The translations under genes were made by a program, and so were the position numbers. Source: Nostoc sp. WHI (GTDB taxonomy: Bacteria > Cyanobacteriota > Cyanobacteriia > Cyanobacteriales > Nostocaceae). From it: a DNA stretch of 46,274 nucleotides. The notes below the pieces were generated by a model. That model did no database searches and was not told the origin of the DNA. It saw nothing but the letters and a program-made list of their open reading frames with translations. Shown piece after piece: positions 34,800-43,654 of this stretch (positions are counted from its first letter, which is position 1; the number at the start of each line of letters is the position of its first letter). The DNA is taken from positions 1 through 46,274 of the forward strand of contig NZ_WBKM01000265.1 in NCBI RefSeq assembly GCF_015714725.1, given 5' to 3'.

Positions 34800-35408
34800 C
34801 TACACTGGCGACAATACCTTGATATTTTCTTCTAAAGAGTTCATCAAGGACTGGAAGGGCTGGATAAACTGATCAATACCTTCAACTAACAATTCATCCA
34901 TTACGGTATCGAGATCGATGTCGATGTCGGGATCTTTGAGGTTTTCGATTAGCGTGTAAGCTTTTTGTACCCCCGTTTTTAAACGATCGCCTGCGGTAGT
35001 CACTGAGCCAAGTCGTTGGCGCAGCCTCTCGCAGAGAAGTGTGGGCTTTGCGATCGCTTGCCAATCAACTCATCGACATACATCACCTCGCTATAGGTGG
35101 GGTCTAGGGCATAAAATATTACAGGCATTGCGGATGTCTGCAAAAACTAGCGATTCGTAAATTTCGGATGTCGGCAAGCCAGCACTAACTCCGGCTTCGA
35201 TATTGGCATTATAAATGATGTTACCAGCGTTGATGCCTTGCGTCTTGTCGCTAGCGATCGCTTTTTCAAAGATAGCTGAGTTAGAGTTAATCCCAGAGAT
35301 CCTTTGTAGGTCTTTGAATTCACCTGATTTCATAATGCCACGGCTCAAGTTATCCATCCAGATACTTTGACCGCATTGGTTAATTTCTTGTAGATGATTG
35401 GTTGTCAT
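34800..35408 (-). pseudogene. tal: Transaldolase relic inside the fbp-zwf-opcA operon
   Basis: From an ATG at 35408 the minus strand gives MTTNHLQEINQCGQSIWMDN, then SNSAIFEKAI (normally SNPAIFEKAI), and on to EIYESLVFADIRNACNILCP, about 100 codons of transaldolase N-terminus ending at a stop (35091-35093). A second frame, about 35040-35100, reads DPTYSEVMYVDELIG, a piece from later in the enzyme, then runs into a dispersed repeat. A third, 35003 down to 34800, is the intact C-terminus (TTAGDRLKTGVQKAYTLIEN to NIKVLSPV). About half of the ~380-residue protein is gone, including the strand with the Schiff-base lysine. Position between fbp and zwf matches the known operon, so this is the native gene in decay. 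Confidence 0.9.
35004..35062. repeat. Dispersed repeat at the tal break point
   Basis: TTGGCGCAGCCTCTCGCAGAG and a following HIP1 octamer form a Nostocales repeat that interrupts tal between its middle and C-terminal pieces. Related text occurs in the ispE and cbiA insertions. Confidence 0.6.
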
Positions 35409-35745
35409 AGCTCTAGCTTGTTTCACTCCTGTTAATGATGTTTTCTAATGGAGTTGACAAAACCTATCAACATTTGATGGTGACTTTTGAATTGTGGCGT
35501 TGCCAATCACTTATCGCATCGGCTAGCTGAGATAATCTTTAAAACATCCTCAAGAATTGCTACTCTATATTTCCAATCCTAAATCACCATGATTAACTTT
35601 TAATTAATCCCATAGGCTAGATGCATCCTTGATAACTTTGTCAGCCTTGTCCAGTGCAGCATCGCAGAAATAGTGACCTAGTTAAAAAAGGTTAAGAAGC
35701 CGATGCAACAAGCAATATTCCTCCTGCCCCCTGCCCCCTGCCTCC
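35409..35745. other. 337-bp fbp-tal spacer
   Basis: AT-rich DNA with no gene. About 35720-35748 is a short heptamer array (GCCCCCT type) that lies immediately beside the fbp stop codon. This spacer is the likely site of the tal promoter that directs zwf-opcA transcription in related strains, but I cannot point to boxes. Confidence 0.45.
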
Positions 35746-36795
35746 TTAATGGCCGTTTTGAATAAAAGACTCCACCTTTGCGACATCCTCTTTACTACCA
35801 ATAATTAAAGGTGTGCGCTGATGCAGTTTTTTTGGCACCACGTCCAAAATATCCATCAGTCCTGTAGTAGCACGACCGCCTGCTTGCTCAATCAAAAACG
35901 CTAAGGGAGCGGTTTCATAAAGCAAGCGCAATTTACCTTCTGGGTTTTGAATTGTGCCTGGGTAGAGAAACACGCCGCCTTGAACCAAAATTCTATGGAT
36001 GTCGCTAACCATTGCTCCGCTATAACGGGCGCTGTAGCCTTCTGTGCGATGAACGTAGCGGATGTATTCTCGAATTGATTCTTCCCACTGCCAGAAGTTC
36101 CCTTCATTCACACTGTAAACTGAGCCGTGGGTAGGAATTCGGATGTTTTCTTCGGTGAGAATAAATTCTCCCAAGCTGGGATCAAGGACAAAGGAATGAA
36201 CACCTTTACCTATACTATAAACCAGCATCGTGCATGGCCCATACAAGATGTATCCGGCAGCGAGTTGCTTACGTCCGTTGGTGAGGAGGTCAGTTGCTTT
36301 ACCATCGCTATCAGTTCCTTCTTGTTGGCGAATGGCAAAAATGGAACCTAAGCTGAGATTGTTATCAGTGTTAGATGAGCCATCAATGGGATCATACAGC
36401 AGAGTGTAACGCCCAATGGGGCAATTTTCGGGGATATAGTAGGGTTTTTCCATTTCTTCTGAAGCTAGGCGACAAACTAAGCCGCTTTGCTTAAATACTG
36501 AGATAAATACATCATTGGCATAGACATCCATCTTTTTGACGGATTCTCCCTGCACATTAACTTCCCCAGTAAATCCAAGAACGCCTTCCATTAAACCAGC
36601 ACGACTCATGCGGCGAGCAACTAATTTGCCAGCAAGGGCGATGCGATTCATCAGCGCACTTAAATCTTGTGCATCTGCCGAAAAACTTTGAAGTTGCTGT
36701 AGTATGTGACGGGATAAGGTTGTACAATCACGATCTAGAGCTAAGTCTGTAGCGTCGTTAACAGACAGGTCTAAAGATTCTGGTGCTTTAGTCAT
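35746..36795 (-). CDS. fbp: Fructose-1,6-bisphosphatase class 1
   Basis: A 349-residue class I FBPase. It removes the 1-phosphate from fructose-1,6-bisphosphate in gluconeogenesis and sugar recycling. The metal and substrate motif [21 protein letters not shown] is at about residues 135-155, and the second signature [21 protein letters not shown] at about 255-275. The start at 36795 gives a normal N-terminus and AAGGAAAAC precedes it. First gene of the pentose phosphate operon. A separate bifunctional FBP/SBPase normally serves the Calvin cycle in cyanobacteria. Confidence 0.95.
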   Translation of the reverse strand: MTKAPESLDLSVNDATDLALDRDCTTLSRHILQQLQSFSADAQDLSALMNRIALAGKLVARRMSRAGLMEGVLGFTGEVNVQGESVKKMDVYANDVFISVFKQSGLVCRLASEEMEKPYYIPENCPIGRYTLLYDPIDGSSNTDNNLSLGSIFAIRQQEGTDSDGKATDLLTNGRKQLAAGYILYGPCTMLVYSIGKGVHSFVLDPSLGEFILTEENIRIPTHGSVYSVNEGNFWQWEESIREYIRYVHRTEGYSARYSGAMVSDIHRILVQGGVFLYPGTIQNPEGKLRLLYETAPLAFLIEQAGGRATTGLMDILDVVPKKLHQRTPLIIGSKEDVAKVESFIQNGH

Positions 36796-37210
36796 TGTTA
36801 TGTTTTCCTTAGTGACTGGTTGTTAATTGGGTTTTAGTCGTGTGTGGCAACTTTTTTATAGTTGCTGCCTCTATCTTAGAAAGGTAATTTGATAACTTAG
36901 ATGCGACTTTAGATAAACTAAAGAAATGAATCTTTGTTAACCTCCGCGCCCAGAGCGTAAACACGCAGTGGTGAGCTAAGGCGGTCTTTCCTTAAGAGAA
37001 GCCACTGCGTTGTGCAGAGTTTGTCTGAGCGGAGGCTTTTGATGCTTCCGACGCGCGATCGCGCTTAATTGAGCGTCTGAAACAATACGGTTCGGTTAAG
37101 GCAAGAGACGCGATTCGGTTAAGGCAAGAGACCCGATAAATCGCCGTCTCTACAATAATCAATTTTTCAATGTCATTGCGAAGGTCGCGATCGCAATGAC
37201 TATATATGTG
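36796..37210. other. 415-bp intergenic region with repeats
   Basis: Contains an inverted pair CGCAGTGG (36964-36971) and CCACTGCG (37012-37019), a pair of direct repeats ATTCGGTTAAGGCAAGAGAC type (about 37086-37132) beginning with CAATACGGTTCGG, which matches the end of the MITE at 42538-42671, and a HIP1 octamer palindrome near 37185. The fbp promoter probably lies near 36800-36900. No gene is seen. Confidence 0.5.
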
Positions 37211-37720
37211 TTACAAAATGAAGTGCGGAATGTGGGCTTGAACACCATCGACATCGTAATTCTTCACAACCTCCAGCACCAAGTTCAACAAAAATTCTTG
37301 CACCTGTGGGTCGAGTGCATTCAACCACTCAAAGCCGTTTTTCTTCAGTAAGTTACCGTTACAGTCACGCGCAGCCCATTCCGGTTTTTTCTGCAAAAGT
37401 ATACCGCTATCCAAATTGTAGGAACTGGCAAAACCGTATTCAAACCAAGGGATGACTTTCAACCCGACTCGCCGCGCCTCAACCACCACTTCTTCTAAGG
37501 GGTCGCGTCCTACAGATAAAGGGTCAATTTCGACTCCAAAAGTCTGCTGCATTGTTTGACTAGGATACAAAGTTACTGCCTTATTCCAAACAACGGGAAA
37601 CACTACATTAAATCCCGTCTCTGCAAGGAAATCCATCGCCTCGGCAATGCGTTGCTTTGATCTGAGAACTTTACTATCAGTAGTGGTAAGCCAGATACCA
37701 CGTATTTCTATGATTGCCAT
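37211..37720 (-). pseudogene. C-terminally truncated family-10-like glycosyl hydrolase (GHL10)
   Basis: From the ATG at 37720 the product starts MAIIEIRGIWLTTTDSKVL and continues through VVFPVVWNKAVTLYPS, GLKVIPWFEYGF and KNGFEWLNALDPQVQEF, the N-terminal half of a GHL10 barrel. It ends after NYDVDGVQ, where the family normally continues with a GDDR-like active-site motif and another 200 or more residues. The last six codons are unrelated and the downstream DNA is repeat. At ~169 residues it cannot form a full barrel. It lies 33 bp downstream of the DUF1206 gene on the same strand. Confidence 0.75.
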
Positions 37721-37753
37721 TTTCCAAAACTGAAATTTTCTGCGCTGCACCCT

Positions 37754-38578
37754 CTAAAAATTGCCTAGCCGACGATACCGCGCCTGTATTATTGTGTAAA
37801 TCCCATAGGCAACCAAACCTAACGCCACAATACCTAGAAGCCATGCTCCGTTGGGCTGCTGGGCTAACGTCTGTAATGCTTGATCCAAACCTCCTGCGGC
37901 AGAGGCCTTTGACTGCCTTGCGGCTTGAATTAGAAACCAACCGATCATACAAAATACTATACCTCGTGCCGTCAAACCAAATCTGCAAATACTGATCACC
38001 CATTCAGTATCGGTGTTGCTTAATTCAGTTAAATTAAGTTCTTTACGAAATTTGCCACTAAAAGCTTGATAAAACTGATAGAAGCCTAGAGAAATTATGA
38101 AAGCCCCCACAGTTCCAACTAACCATTGACCAAAGGGTTGAGAGAGCAAACGTGCTGTCCAATCTTCGGTAGAATTACTATTTTTGCCGCCACCTGTACC
38201 CATGACGAGTTTTACAGCACTTAAGGCTAAACTTGCATAAATCACGCCATTAATTGCGTAACCAATTCGCATTGCCAAACCTTTGGCATCGTTACCTTTA
38301 TTTTCAGGGTCTTTAATTGCCTGTACAAAACGCCAAATTACGTATCCAATCAAGCCAATTGCAACTAAAGTCAGCAAAAACTTACCAAATGGCTGGTTGA
38401 GGATTGTTTGGAGAGCGCCTTGGGTATCAGTTGTTTTACCACCTGGGCCGAAAGCTGCTTGTGCTGCCAGGAATCCCACGATCGCGTAAACTACTCCTTT
38501 GGAAACATAGCCAAATCGTGCCAGTCGCTCAACCCACAATGAAGCATCATGTGTTAACTGTTGTGTCATGATAAGCAT
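37754..38578 (-). CDS. DUF1206 membrane protein, three repeats
   Basis: A 274-residue protein with six membrane helices arranged as three DUF1206 units, each a helix pair with a short loop. Unit starts are ARFGYVSKGVVYAIVGFLAA (about 20-39), MRIGYAINGVIYASLALSAV (about 102-121) and CRFGLTARGIVFCMIGWFLI (about 197-216), which clearly share sequence. A start at Met4 (MTQQL) is equally good. Function of the family is unknown. The gene has its own upstream region and the GHL10 relic follows it. Confidence 0.85.
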   Translation of the reverse strand: MLIMTQQLTHDASLWVERLARFGYVSKGVVYAIVGFLAAQAAFGPGGKTTDTQGALQTILNQPFGKFLLTLVAIGLIGYVIWRFVQAIKDPENKGNDAKGLAMRIGYAINGVIYASLALSAVKLVMGTGGGKNSNSTEDWTARLLSQPFGQWLVGTVGAFIISLGFYQFYQAFSGKFRKELNLTELSNTDTEWVISICRFGLTARGIVFCMIGWFLIQAARQSKASAAGGLDQALQTLAQQPNGAWLLGIVALGLVAYGIYTIIQARYRRLGNF

Positions 38579-38778
38579 GGTTAGAATTATGCCTACTTTT
38601 TATCAGTATTTCCCCACAATTTACATCTATCTTAAGGCAAGTTATGTAACACTTTTGCTAAAAATCACTATCTAAATACTGTCTTTCAAGAGATGTTACG
38701 TTGCTGCAAATAATATTATATGAAAGCTAAAATGCAGTATTATTATTTAGTGTTTTAAAAGCTAAGATTTAATTAATT

Positions 38779-39642
38779 ATGTCTGTAATAGAACATTCTT
38801 GGAAAGACGAATATATAATTACCAACGGGGTGAAACTCCACTATGTTACCCAAGGTGAAGGCCCCTTAATGTTGATGTTGCATGGGTTTCCTGAATTTTG
38901 GTACTCTTGGCGGCATCAAATCCCAGAATTTGCTCAAGATTTTAAAGTCGTCGCCCTTGACTTGCGTGGCTACAACGATAGTGATAAACCAACAGAGCAA
39001 TCAGCTTATGTAATGAATGAATTTATCAAAGATGTTGAGGGAATAATTAAAGGATTAGGATACCAAAAGTGTGTTTTAGTTGGACATGATTGGGGTGGTG
39101 CGATCGCTTGGAATTTTGCCTATGCTCACCCCGAAATGTTGGAGCGATTAATTATACTTAATATGCCTCATCCTGCTAAATTTGCCCAAGGCTTACGTAC
39201 CCTAGAACAGTTGCTGCGTAGTTCCTATATATTTATCTTTCAACTACCGTGGATACCAGAATTACTTTTACAATCTTTAGACTACCAAGTAATTGAAACA
39301 GTTTTTAAAGACACAGCAGTTAACAAAAGTGCTTTCACCAAAGCGGATATTGACGCTTATAAAAATGCTGCTGCAAAACGCGGTGCCCTCACAAGAATGT
39401 TGAACTACTACCGCAATATTTTTCAACAGAGAATATTAAATCAAAATTGGGGCGTTCTGCAAGTGCCAACACTGATGATTTGGGGAGAAAATGACACTGT
39501 ACTCGGCAAGGAACTAACTTACGACACCGCAGCCTATGTTAGGGACTTTCAAATCAAGTATATTCCTAATTGTGGCCATTGGGTGCAGGAAGAACAGCCT
39601 GAGTTGGTCAATCAGTATATGAGAGAATTTCTAAAGACTTAA
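38779..39642 (+). CDS. Alpha/beta hydrolase, epoxide hydrolase-like
   Basis: A 287-residue alpha/beta hydrolase. The oxyanion region is HGFPEFWYSW (35-44), the nucleophile elbow GHDWGG puts D104 as nucleophile, and D239 (GENDTVL) and H267 (CGHWVQEE) complete the triad. An Asp nucleophile followed by Trp and the HGFPE motif are typical of soluble epoxide hydrolases and haloalkane dehalogenases. The two helical-lid tyrosines expected for epoxide opening cannot be fixed by eye. Substrate unknown. Single gene, divergent from the DUF1206 gene with a ~200-bp shared promoter region. Confidence 0.85.
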   Translation: MSVIEHSWKDEYIITNGVKLHYVTQGEGPLMLMLHGFPEFWYSWRHQIPEFAQDFKVVALDLRGYNDSDKPTEQSAYVMNEFIKDVEGIIKGLGYQKCVLVGHDWGGAIAWNFAYAHPEMLERLIILNMPHPAKFAQGLRTLEQLLRSSYIFIFQLPWIPELLLQSLDYQVIETVFKDTAVNKSAFTKADIDAYKNAAAKRGALTRMLNYYRNIFQQRILNQNWGVLQVPTLMIWGENDTVLGKELTYDTAAYVRDFQIKYIPNCGHWVQEEQPELVNQYMREFLKT

Positions 39643-39930
39643 CCTAACAGTTAATAAAGTATAAATACTTATCAAACGAGCCAAATTATCACGAGTAGTG
39701 CAAGCTTTTAAAAAGATTTAACAGTGATTTAACCTGGCAGTTTTTTGAGGTTTATCGAGTACAAATCGTCCAAAAACAGAATAAATGGCATTTTTTCCCT
39801 CGCTATCATAGCTCTTTGACATCACAACCAACTTCTTAAGACATAGATAGATTGACCTTATGAAGTTTAGTGAGATAATAGAGTCGTGAGGGAAAGAACG
39901 GACGCAACTTGATTATTAAGGGGGAAAATT
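39643..39930. other. 288-bp intergenic region, no gene seen
   Basis: AT-rich, no repeat found. GGGGGAAAATT just before the ATG at 39931 is a plausible ribosome site. Confidence 0.35.
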
Positions 39931-40386
39931 ATGAAACTCCAGCTATTAGCGGCCATTGCCTTAGCAACTCCCCTATTGTTCACGAACTTGGTTAGAGCCG
40001 AGAATTCGCAGGACTTACAAAAGCTGCTTTCAACTGGCGAATGTATCCAATGTGATCTATCGGGAGCTAACCTCAGTGGCGCTCATTTAATTGGTGCTGA
40101 CTTGAGAGGCTCGAAGCTCCAAGGAGCCAACCTTGTAGGGGCTAACCTCGAAGGTGCTGACTTAACGGGTGCAAACTTGGCAGGTGCTAACCTAACATCA
40201 GCTTATGTAACGAATGTGAATTTGAAGCAAACTAATCTCAACGGGGTAAATTTTACTCGCGCCACGATTCACGATTCTAATGTGTATAAAGCATCAATGA
40301 ATGATCTCAACCTCACTGATGCAGAAATATTTAACACTGGAATCGGTATTGGTGGAGAAGATGCCGAGATTCCCGATTGGAAATAG
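39931..40386 (+). CDS. Secreted pentapeptide-repeat protein
   Basis: A 151-residue protein with a signal peptide (LLAAIALATPLLFTNLVRAE, about 4-23), then a CIQCDL motif (about 38-43) and around 16 A(D/N)L-type pentapeptides (about 42-125). The short C-terminus is acidic (GGEDAEIPDW). The right-handed beta-helix fold is predicted from the repeats, with a periplasmic or lumenal location. The N-terminal plan, including signal peptide, LLxTxxCxxCDL, and repeats, matches the protein at 9049-9843 but without the TPR-like part. Confidence 0.85.
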   Translation: MKLQLLAAIALATPLLFTNLVRAENSQDLQKLLSTGECIQCDLSGANLSGAHLIGADLRGSKLQGANLVGANLEGADLTGANLAGANLTSAYVTNVNLKQTNLNGVNFTRATIHDSNVYKASMNDLNLTDAEIFNTGIGIGGEDAEIPDWK

Positions 40387-40511
40387 GCTGAACTGAGTAG
40401 GCAGGTTAAAATAAGCACAACATAAGTTTTATTAGATTTTTAATCAAAGGAACTGGTTGTTTGCAAACTTTTCCCTAAACCTGCCCGATAAAAATATTAA
40501 GACAAATGAAA

Positions 40512-40553
40512 CCCTCTGCCTTGTAGTTACTTCACAATGATTAAGGTAGAGGG
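40512..40553 (+). terminator. Terminator-like hairpin after the pentapeptide gene
   Basis: CCCTCTGCCTT (40512-40522) pairs with AAGGTAGAGGG (40543-40553) through one G-T wobble, around a 20-nt loop, followed by ATTTCTT. About 125 bp past the stop of the pentapeptide gene. Confidence 0.4.
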
Positions 40554-40604
40554 ATTTCTTATCAAAGTTGAACCGAGAAACCCTAACAAAAGTGCAATAT
40601 AGCC

Positions 40605-40655
40605 CAATACAGTTCAGTTAAGATCCCCCGCCTGCGGCGACCCCCTTTTCAAGGC
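40605..40655. mobile_element. Truncated MITE (left end only)
   Basis: CAATACAGTTCAGTTAAGAT followed by CCCCCGCCTGCGGCGACCCC matches the left half of the element at 40857-41000; homology stops after CCCCCTTTTCAAGG. Confidence 0.7.
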
Positions 40656-40700
40656 TACGGTGTACACACAAGTACTAAAAACTTAACTTGATAAGGCTTT

Positions 40701-40809
40701 CCTGGTTCCCAGGCTCTGCCTGGGAATGCATTCATTGAGTCTCTGGCTCAATATCTAACTGGAGGCAGAGCCTCTAATTAGCCATTCCCATGCAGAGCAT
40801 GGGAACGAG
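40701..40809. repeat. 109-bp palindromic dispersed repeat
   Basis: CTGGTTCCCAGGCTCTGCC at the left is the approximate inverse of GCAGAGCATGGGAACGAG at the right, with nested GGCAGAGCC palindromes. This family is frequent in Nostocales intergenic DNA. No coding content. Confidence 0.65.
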
Positions 40810-40856
40810 AGAAACGAAAATGCAATATAGCCCCAAGATTTACGCAACTGGAACAA

Positions 40857-41000
40857 CGCGCTGCAATACAGTTCAGTTAAGATCCCCCCGCCTGCGGCGA
40901 CCCCCTTTTTAAGGGGGTAAAAGAGATAGTAACCTCTTTTTAAGGGGTTGGGGGGATCTCCGAACACTAAATATCACTAACTTAACTGTATTGCAGCGCG
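40857..41000. mobile_element. MITE-like element, 144 bp with 17-bp inverted ends
   Basis: CGCGCTGCAATACAGTT (40857-40873) and AACTGTATTGCAGCGCG (40984-41000) are perfect inverted repeats. Inside, GATCCCCCCGCCTGCGGCG and CCCCC-T-AAGGGGG runs face GGGGGGATCTCCGA, so the element folds into a long hairpin. It encodes no transposase. Same core as 42538-42671. Confidence 0.8.
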
Positions 41001-41089
41001 ATCGCATTTCTATAGTATTTCCATATTATAAAAACATGGCATACCTAGAGTGTTGCTTAAATTAGTAACATTCAGGACTAGCAAAACTT

Positions 41090-42352
41090 TTATTGCACTT
41101 GCGTGGGAAAAGCACCAGGTTGCACAGCTATGTTAAGATTCTGCCCATTGCGACGTAATTCCATAGGTAAATTGCCCCCGATTTGGCTATTTTCTATTGC
41201 CTTTTGGACACTGCTGGCATCTGTGACTGATTGACCACCGACTTTTTGGATAACATCACCAGCACGTATCCCTGCTTTAGCAGCTGGTGAATTTGGCACA
41301 ACTTTCACAACCAGTACACCTTTATCTTCATTCACCCTCAAACCGCTATTGGGATCTGAATTGATATTTTGTTTTAGCTGAGGCGTTAATCCTACCATTT
41401 GAATTCCTAAATAAGCACGTTGAACTTTGCCTGTAGCTATTAGTTGGCTGGAAATACGTTGGACTGTGTTGATAGGAATAGCAAAGCCTAATCCTTGTGC
41501 CCCTTGGATAATGGCTGTATTCATGGCAATCACCTCGCCACGAGAATTTAGTAGAGGCCCGCCAGAGTTACCAGGATTAATTGCGGCGTCGGTTTGAATA
41601 TACTCTACTCGCTTATCAGCAGCGCCGATTAGATTGCTACTGCGTCCGGTGGCACTGATGATTCCGGTAGTTACTGTATTATCTAGTCCAAGGGGATTGC
41701 CGATCGCGATCGCCCATTCTCCGGGTTGCAGTGTATCGGAGTTACCTAAGGCTACTGAAGGTAAATTATCCGCTTGAATCTTGACAACAGCGACATCGGT
41801 TAATTCATCTTTTCCTAGCACCTTACCTTGCAAGGTACGCCCATCTTTGAGTGTCACTGTCACTGTATCAGCTCCATCTACCACATGGGCGTTAGTGAGA
41901 ATGCGACCATCGGCACTGATGATAAAACCTGAACCAGTACCGCGTTCTACCCTTTCTCGCGATTGTGGCAGTTGCGAACCAAAAAAGCGGCGAAAAAACG
42001 GATCGTTAAATTCATCTGGTATTTGGCTTCTTACCGTTCGGGAAGAATTAATCCGTACTACTGCTGGGCCGACTTTTTGTACCACCTGGATAACAAAGTT
42101 AGAATCTGTGGCGCCTGGTAATGGAGGAGCAGCATTTACTCGACTCAGTGCCAAATTAGATGCACTCTTAGACACCTGCTGAGGATTTCCAGCTATATAG
42201 CCGCCTGCTAACGTCATGCCTGATCCCAGTAGCACCAGCGATAGAGAGGCGGCGGCCTTTTTCCACGGGACTCGATTATAGTATTTGGTATTAGTGGTGT
42301 TATGTGAAATGCTATTTGATGGGTGTTCTCTGTTGGGAGATTCGTTTTGCAT
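41090..42352 (-). CDS. HtrA/Deg family serine protease (HhoA/HhoB/HtrA type)
   Basis: A 420-residue trypsin-like protease. After a basic N-terminus there is a membrane/signal segment AAASLSLVLLGSGMTLAGGYI (about 33-53). The protease triad is H156 (LTNAHVVDG), D186 (LTDVAVVKI) and S263 (NPGNSGGP). A single PDZ domain follows (about 318-410) with AYLGIQMVGLTPQLK and VVPNSPAAKAGIRAGDVI. Such proteases degrade or refold damaged proteins in the periplasm or thylakoid lumen. I cannot tell HhoA, HhoB and HtrA apart by eye. Start ATG at 42352. Confidence 0.93.
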   Translation of the reverse strand: MQNESPNREHPSNSISHNTTNTKYYNRVPWKKAAASLSLVLLGSGMTLAGGYIAGNPQQVSKSASNLALSRVNAAPPLPGATDSNFVIQVVQKVGPAVVRINSSRTVRSQIPDEFNDPFFRRFFGSQLPQSRERVERGTGSGFIISADGRILTNAHVVDGADTVTVTLKDGRTLQGKVLGKDELTDVAVVKIQADNLPSVALGNSDTLQPGEWAIAIGNPLGLDNTVTTGIISATGRSSNLIGAADKRVEYIQTDAAINPGNSGGPLLNSRGEVIAMNTAIIQGAQGLGFAIPINTVQRISSQLIATGKVQRAYLGIQMVGLTPQLKQNINSDPNSGLRVNEDKGVLVVKVVPNSPAAKAGIRAGDVIQKVGGQSVTDASSVQKAIENSQIGGNLPMELRRNGQNLNIAVQPGAFPTQVQ

Positions 42353-42537
42353 TTGCTGTCTAGAAGAATATGGTTAGATGTATTACTAATGTAGATATTA
42401 TTTATGGCAGTTTTGTTGCAGAGATATTGCGTTATTGTAAAGAGTTTGGTATTTTAGCAGGGGATGAGGGCAAAACCTCGAAACAAAGCAGATTTTTTCT
42501 GAAGTTGACACCAATGACAGTTATGCCCCTCTACTGC

Positions 42538-42671
42538 CAATACGGTTCGGATAAGATCCCCCCGCCTGCGGCGACCCCCTTAAAAAGGGGGTAAATAGGA
42601 AACAAAGCCCCCCTTTTTAAGGGGGGTTGGGGGGATCTCCGAGAGCCAAATATGTTAACCGAACCGTATTG
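42538..42671. mobile_element. MITE-like element, 134 bp with 13-bp inverted ends
   Basis: CAATACGGTTCGG (42538-42550) and CCGAACCGTATTG (42659-42671) are perfect inverted repeats. The core is shared with 40857-41000. Flanks show TCTACTGC at 42530-42537 and again at 42674-42681, a possible target duplication two bases off. The rest of the 357-bp gap between the protease and Ap4A genes holds an unsupported 74-codon frame (42370-42594) that runs into the MITE. Confidence 0.8.
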
Positions 42672-42709
42672 CTTCTACTGCATGTTCCATCTATGCTGAA
42701 GGAATAAAA

Positions 42710-43606
42710 ATGGTACAGGGGAAAATATTGCTTAAACCTGGCACTTTATGGACAAGTGTTAAAGAGCAGACTGAATATGCTTTGCAATGCGGGGCACTGC
42801 TGTCGATACCAACAGAATTTGAATTTGTCGAGCAGGATGGCGTGCACTTTTTAGTGCGGATATTGTCTAACCTGAATCGCAAAAAAGCAGCTAAGGAGAA
42901 ACAAGAAAAACAATCTGCCACGTCTGGTAAAGAGTTTAATCCTTTCTTGCCCTACGAAAAGGATTTATTTGTGGCGGATATCTCCGATACCCATGTATGT
43001 ATCTTAAATAAATTCAATGTTGTTGATTATCACCTGCTAATCATCACCCGTGCCTTTGAGGAACAGGAAAGTTTACTCACTCTGGAAGACTTTGCAGCTA
43101 TGGGGGCATGTCTGGCTGATTTTGATGGTTTAGGATTCTACAATAGTGGCAAAACCGCAGGTGCCAGTCAGCGACACAAGCACTTGCAATTAGTCCCACT
43201 ACCACTTGCACCTTCAGGTTCGCAGATTCCTATTGAACCTCTGTTGACATCAGTACAATTTCAAAACTTGATTGCAACTTCACCAAAACTTCCTTTTTTA
43301 CACGCTTTTGCATCCTTGGCTCCCCATTGGGTGCAGTGTCCTTTCACAGCAGCCCAAGCAACACTGGAGGCTTATCGCACCTTGCTAGATGCTCTGGATT
43401 TAGATCCAATGCAATCTGATGCTTACAATCTGCTGGTGACACGAGAATGGATGTTGATTGTACCGCGATCGCAGGAGCATTTCCAATCCATCTCTGTGAA
43501 TTCATTAGGATTCGCTGGTGCCTTGCTAGTGCGAAATGCGGCAGAAATGGAGATTCTCAAAGCCCAAGGGCCAATGACTATCCTGAAGAATGTTGCTGTA
43601 TCCTAA
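42710..43606 (+). CDS. Ap4A phosphorylase / ATP adenylyltransferase
   Basis: A 298-residue protein of the Ap4A phosphorylase family. It splits diadenosine tetraphosphate into ADP and ATP with phosphate; family members can also act on APS or dinucleotides. The HIT-related motif QRHKHLQLVPLPL has H156 and H158. VCILNKFNVVDYHLLIITR (about 96-114) is a typical block preceding it, and NLLVTREWMLIVPRS (about 240-254) the family C-terminal strand. Length is normal. It could limit stress alarmone levels. The ATG at 42710 has AAGGAATAAAA upstream as ribosome site. Confidence 0.88.
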   Translation: MVQGKILLKPGTLWTSVKEQTEYALQCGALLSIPTEFEFVEQDGVHFLVRILSNLNRKKAAKEKQEKQSATSGKEFNPFLPYEKDLFVADISDTHVCILNKFNVVDYHLLIITRAFEEQESLLTLEDFAAMGACLADFDGLGFYNSGKTAGASQRHKHLQLVPLPLAPSGSQIPIEPLLTSVQFQNLIATSPKLPFLHAFASLAPHWVQCPFTAAQATLEAYRTLLDALDLDPMQSDAYNLLVTREWMLIVPRSQEHFQSISVNSLGFAGALLVRNAAEMEILKAQGPMTILKNVAVS

Positions 43607-43654
43607 TTGTCATTGGTTATTTTTCGTTGATCTGCAAATTCCTGGTTCCGAAAA

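Larger units (their letters stand above)
40387..41089. other. 703-bp repeat cluster between pentapeptide and protease genes
   Basis: Contains, in order, a terminator-like hairpin, a truncated MITE, a 109-bp palindromic repeat and a complete MITE, each listed separately. No gene is seen; a 70-codon minus-strand frame over the repeats is not called. Confidence 0.6.

Noticed and set aside
40755..40967. 70-codon minus-strand frame over the repeat cluster
   Set aside because: It translates palindromic repeats and a MITE and has no protein-like character.
42370..42594. 74-codon plus-strand frame upstream of the Ap4A gene
   Set aside because: It ends inside the MITE and the remainder shows no recognisable features; it may contain promoter DNA instead.
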